Shown one piece after another: positions 62,928 through 64,000 of a stretch of 64,000 nt of DNA. The notes beneath the pieces were generated by a model. That model was not told the origin of the DNA and did no database searches. It saw only the letters and a program-made list of their open reading frames with translations. Within the stretch, counting starts at the first letter, position 1, and each line of letters begins with the position of its first letter. A program made the position numbers and the translations under genes. Where the stretch lies: positions 124,001-188,000 of the forward strand of contig NZ_FNOR01000002.1 in the NCBI RefSeq assembly GCF_900107095.1, given 5' to 3'. Source of the stretch: Collimonas sp. OK242. Its GTDB lineage: Bacteria > Pseudomonadota > Gammaproteobacteria > Burkholderiales > Burkholderiaceae_D.

Positions 62928-63245
62928 CTACTTCTCTGTGGTTCCGCATGATAAAACGTCGTTCTTGAGTTTGGAGAAGAAGCTTTCAGCCACGGCATTG
63001 TCATGGCAATTGCCTTTGCGACTCATGCTTGGACCAGCCCGGTTCTGATCAAGTACGGCCCGATAGGCGGAAACTCCATAGACAGTGCCTTGGCCGATGT
63101 GGCAAATCCGGCCGGCGGCTGGTTTGCGCTGGGCAAAGGCCATCTTCAGAACAGCAATCTGCAGGATGTCTCTTTCCATTTTTCTATTGTTATCGGTCAT
63201 CCAATGATCAGTACAGCTATCCTTTCTGAATCGGTGCCTGCACAT
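62928..63245 (-). pseudogene. IS3-family transposase (orfB) remnant
   Basis: A leftward fragment reads ILQIAVLKMAFAQRKPAAG, then a diverged stretch where HSDRGSQY is expected, then SMSRKGNCHDNAVAESFFSK LKNDVL, the end of the DDE integrase core of IS3-type OrfB. The N-terminal half, orfA, the last part and both ends are missing. The first about 25 codons of this frame do not match. Inactive remnant. Confidence 0.75.
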
Positions 63246-63259
63246 TGATTAAAAATGAT

Positions 63260-63277
63260 ATATGATGATCGTCATGA
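63260..63277. promoter_or_regulatory. TetR operator candidate, copy 1 (overlaps tetR start)
   Basis: ATATGATGATCGTCATGA matches 15 of 18 bases of the perfect palindrome at 63898-63915 and covers the start codons of the TetR gene, as expected for autorepression. Confidence 0.55.
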
Positions 63278-63870
63278 ATGCGAAATCTACCAAACACACT
63301 GTCGTAAGCCGCAAGGAAGCCACGCACGAGCGTATCGTGGAAGTGGCGGCTCGCGCCATCCGCCGCAGCGGCTACGGAGGTACTGGTGTCGCCGACATCA
63401 TGAAAGAAGCCGGCCTGACGCACGGCGGTTTCTATGCCCATTTTGAGTCGCGCGACGCTTTGCTGGCGGAAGCCGGGGACCGTGCCGGTGCTGAATCAGT
63501 TGCGTTAGCGGCACGCGTGGCGGCGGCCGCGCCGCCGGGGAAAGCGCTGCAGGCCATGATGGAGGCGTATTTGTCGCAGGAGCATATCGCGGCCATCGAG
63601 ACTGGCTGTCCGGTCTCTGCGCTGGGTTCGGAAATGCCGCGCCAGGCACCGGAAGTGCGACGCGCCGCGACCATTCACATCAAGGAAATGATCGATCTAT
63701 TCGCCCGCCAATTACCCGACTGGGGGCAGCCGCAGGCGCACGAGCAGGCAATGGCGCTGGTCTGCGCCCTGATTGGCACCACCATGGTTGCGCGTGCCGT
63801 TGACGACCCCAAGCTGTCCGCAGCGCTGTGCGCAGCTGCACTGAAGCAATTTATACCGGCTGCCGCTTGA
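63274..63870 (+). CDS. TetR/AcrR-family repressor
   Basis: A 198-residue regulator. HTH: ATHERIVEVAARAIRRSGYG followed by GTGVADIMKEAGLTHGGFYA and HFESRDALLAEA; the C-terminal ligand domain has the AefR/TetR_C_33-like pattern with CPVSALGSEM. It probably represses itself and the SDR gene that follows, through the shared palindrome. ATGs at 63262, 63265 and 63274 are in frame and none has a ribosome site; 63274 is chosen. Confidence 0.92.
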   Translation: MNAKSTKHTVVSRKEATHERIVEVAARAIRRSGYGGTGVADIMKEAGLTHGGFYAHFESRDALLAEAGDRAGAESVALAARVAAAAPPGKALQAMMEAYLSQEHIAAIETGCPVSALGSEMPRQAPEVRRAATIHIKEMIDLFARQLPDWGQPQAHEQAMALVCALIGTTMVARAVDDPKLSAALCAAALKQFIPAAA

Positions 63871-63889
63871 GTTTATCGGCAGTTTTTTT
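63860..63889 (+). terminator. Rho-independent terminator after tetR
   Basis: Stem CTGCCG / CGGCAG with an 11-nt loop, followed by seven T. The stem starts inside the gene end and the stop codon lies in the loop. It separates tetR from the SDR gene. Confidence 0.8.
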
Positions 63890-63897
63890 GCATTAAA

Positions 63898-63915
63898 ATA
63901 TGATGATCATCATAT
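63898..63915. promoter_or_regulatory. TetR operator candidate, copy 2 (before SDR gene)
   Basis: ATATGATGATCATCATAT, an 18-bp perfect palindrome, 24 bp before the SDR start codon and just after the terminator. It is related to the copy at the tetR start. Confidence 0.65.
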
Positions 63916-63938
63916 ATATTTCACATTAAGGACTAATA

Positions 63939-64000
63939 ATGCCTACTTCTTCTCGAAAAATTGCAGTTGTGACTGGTGCATCATCTGGCATCGGCGCGGT
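63939..64000 (+). CDS. short-chain dehydrogenase/reductase (3' end outside window)
   Basis: Only the first 20 codons are present: MPTSSRKIAVVTGASSGIGA, which contains the TGxxxGIG cofactor motif of SDR enzymes. AAGGA precedes the ATG at 63939. It has its own promoter with the palindromic operator, so it is probably a TetR-controlled oxidoreductase. The substrate is unreadable. Confidence 0.85.
   Translation, partial: MPTSSRKIAVVTGASSGIGA

Noticed and set aside
1-64000. CRISPR arrays, tRNA, rRNA, phage or replication origin
   Set aside because: No regular short repeats with spacers, no tRNA-like cloverleaf or rRNA sequence, and no dnaA-box cluster or phage genes were noticed.

Overview
The window is bacterial chromosome with high GC and dense coding. 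It reads as a betaproteobacterium of the order Burkholderiales, probably an Oxalobacteraceae relative such as Collimonas or Herbaspirillum. That placement is inferred from protein style: a RegB/RegA-type redox pair, a Burkholderiales porin, AcdS next to AcdR, a homodimeric pyruvate-dehydrogenase-type E1, and many LysR-controlled catabolic operons. No rRNA, tRNA, CRISPR array or phage was seen. Both ends cut genes: a RegB-like kinase on the left and a short-chain dehydrogenase on the right.

Layout. 0-8.7 kb holds signalling and single genes: RegB/RegA, a hotdog thioesterase resembling the enediyne TEs, a seven-helix sensor kinase, a proline-dehydrogenase-family enzyme, a secreted protein of unknown function, a PEBP protein and an ACT-like protein. 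8.8-13.8 kb is a TctE/TctD-type two-component pair divergent from a NitT/TauT-type ABC importer. 14-17.9 kb holds a thioesterase, then a keto-acid dehydrogenase E1 divergent from an Lrp regulator. 17.9-34.1 kb is a nitrogen/amino-acid scavenging block. Two paralogous LysR regulators each face an uptake-plus-hydrolysis operon: MFS, amidase and D-amino-acid dehydrogenase in one, Dpp-type ABC importer and two M20 hydrolases in the other. A complete acdS-acdR pair lies between them. 34.1-34.4 kb carries an IS21-family remnant. 34.4-39.6 kb holds a flavin-reductase-like gene, a porin and a large propeller sensor kinase.

39.6-63 kb is an accessory detoxification/oxidation region. It contains a periplasmic molybdenum hydroxylase (large subunit, 2Fe-2S subunit, tri-haem cytochrome c) in line with a methyl-parathion-hydrolase-like lactamase-fold enzyme. 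It also has an MFS exporter, a YtcJ-like amidohydrolase, two YcaC-like hydrolases, a second methyl-parathion-hydrolase-like enzyme, XapX, catalase, a cyclic-nucleotide-domain/thioredoxin-reductase fusion, a FixL/FixJ-like pair, a LysR regulator and a Tat-exported alpha/beta hydrolase. Several families occur twice here. A 27-bp element is shared between the LysR promoter and the MFS promoter about 14 kb away, which suggests one regulon. The right edge holds an IS3-family remnant, a TetR regulator and an SDR gene that share a palindromic operator.

The least explained items are the 27-bp shared element, the inverted repeats flanking xapX, the periplasmic Mo-hydroxylase plus hydrolase operon, the isolated enediyne-type thioesterase, and the shared promoter layout of the two paralogous LysR units.
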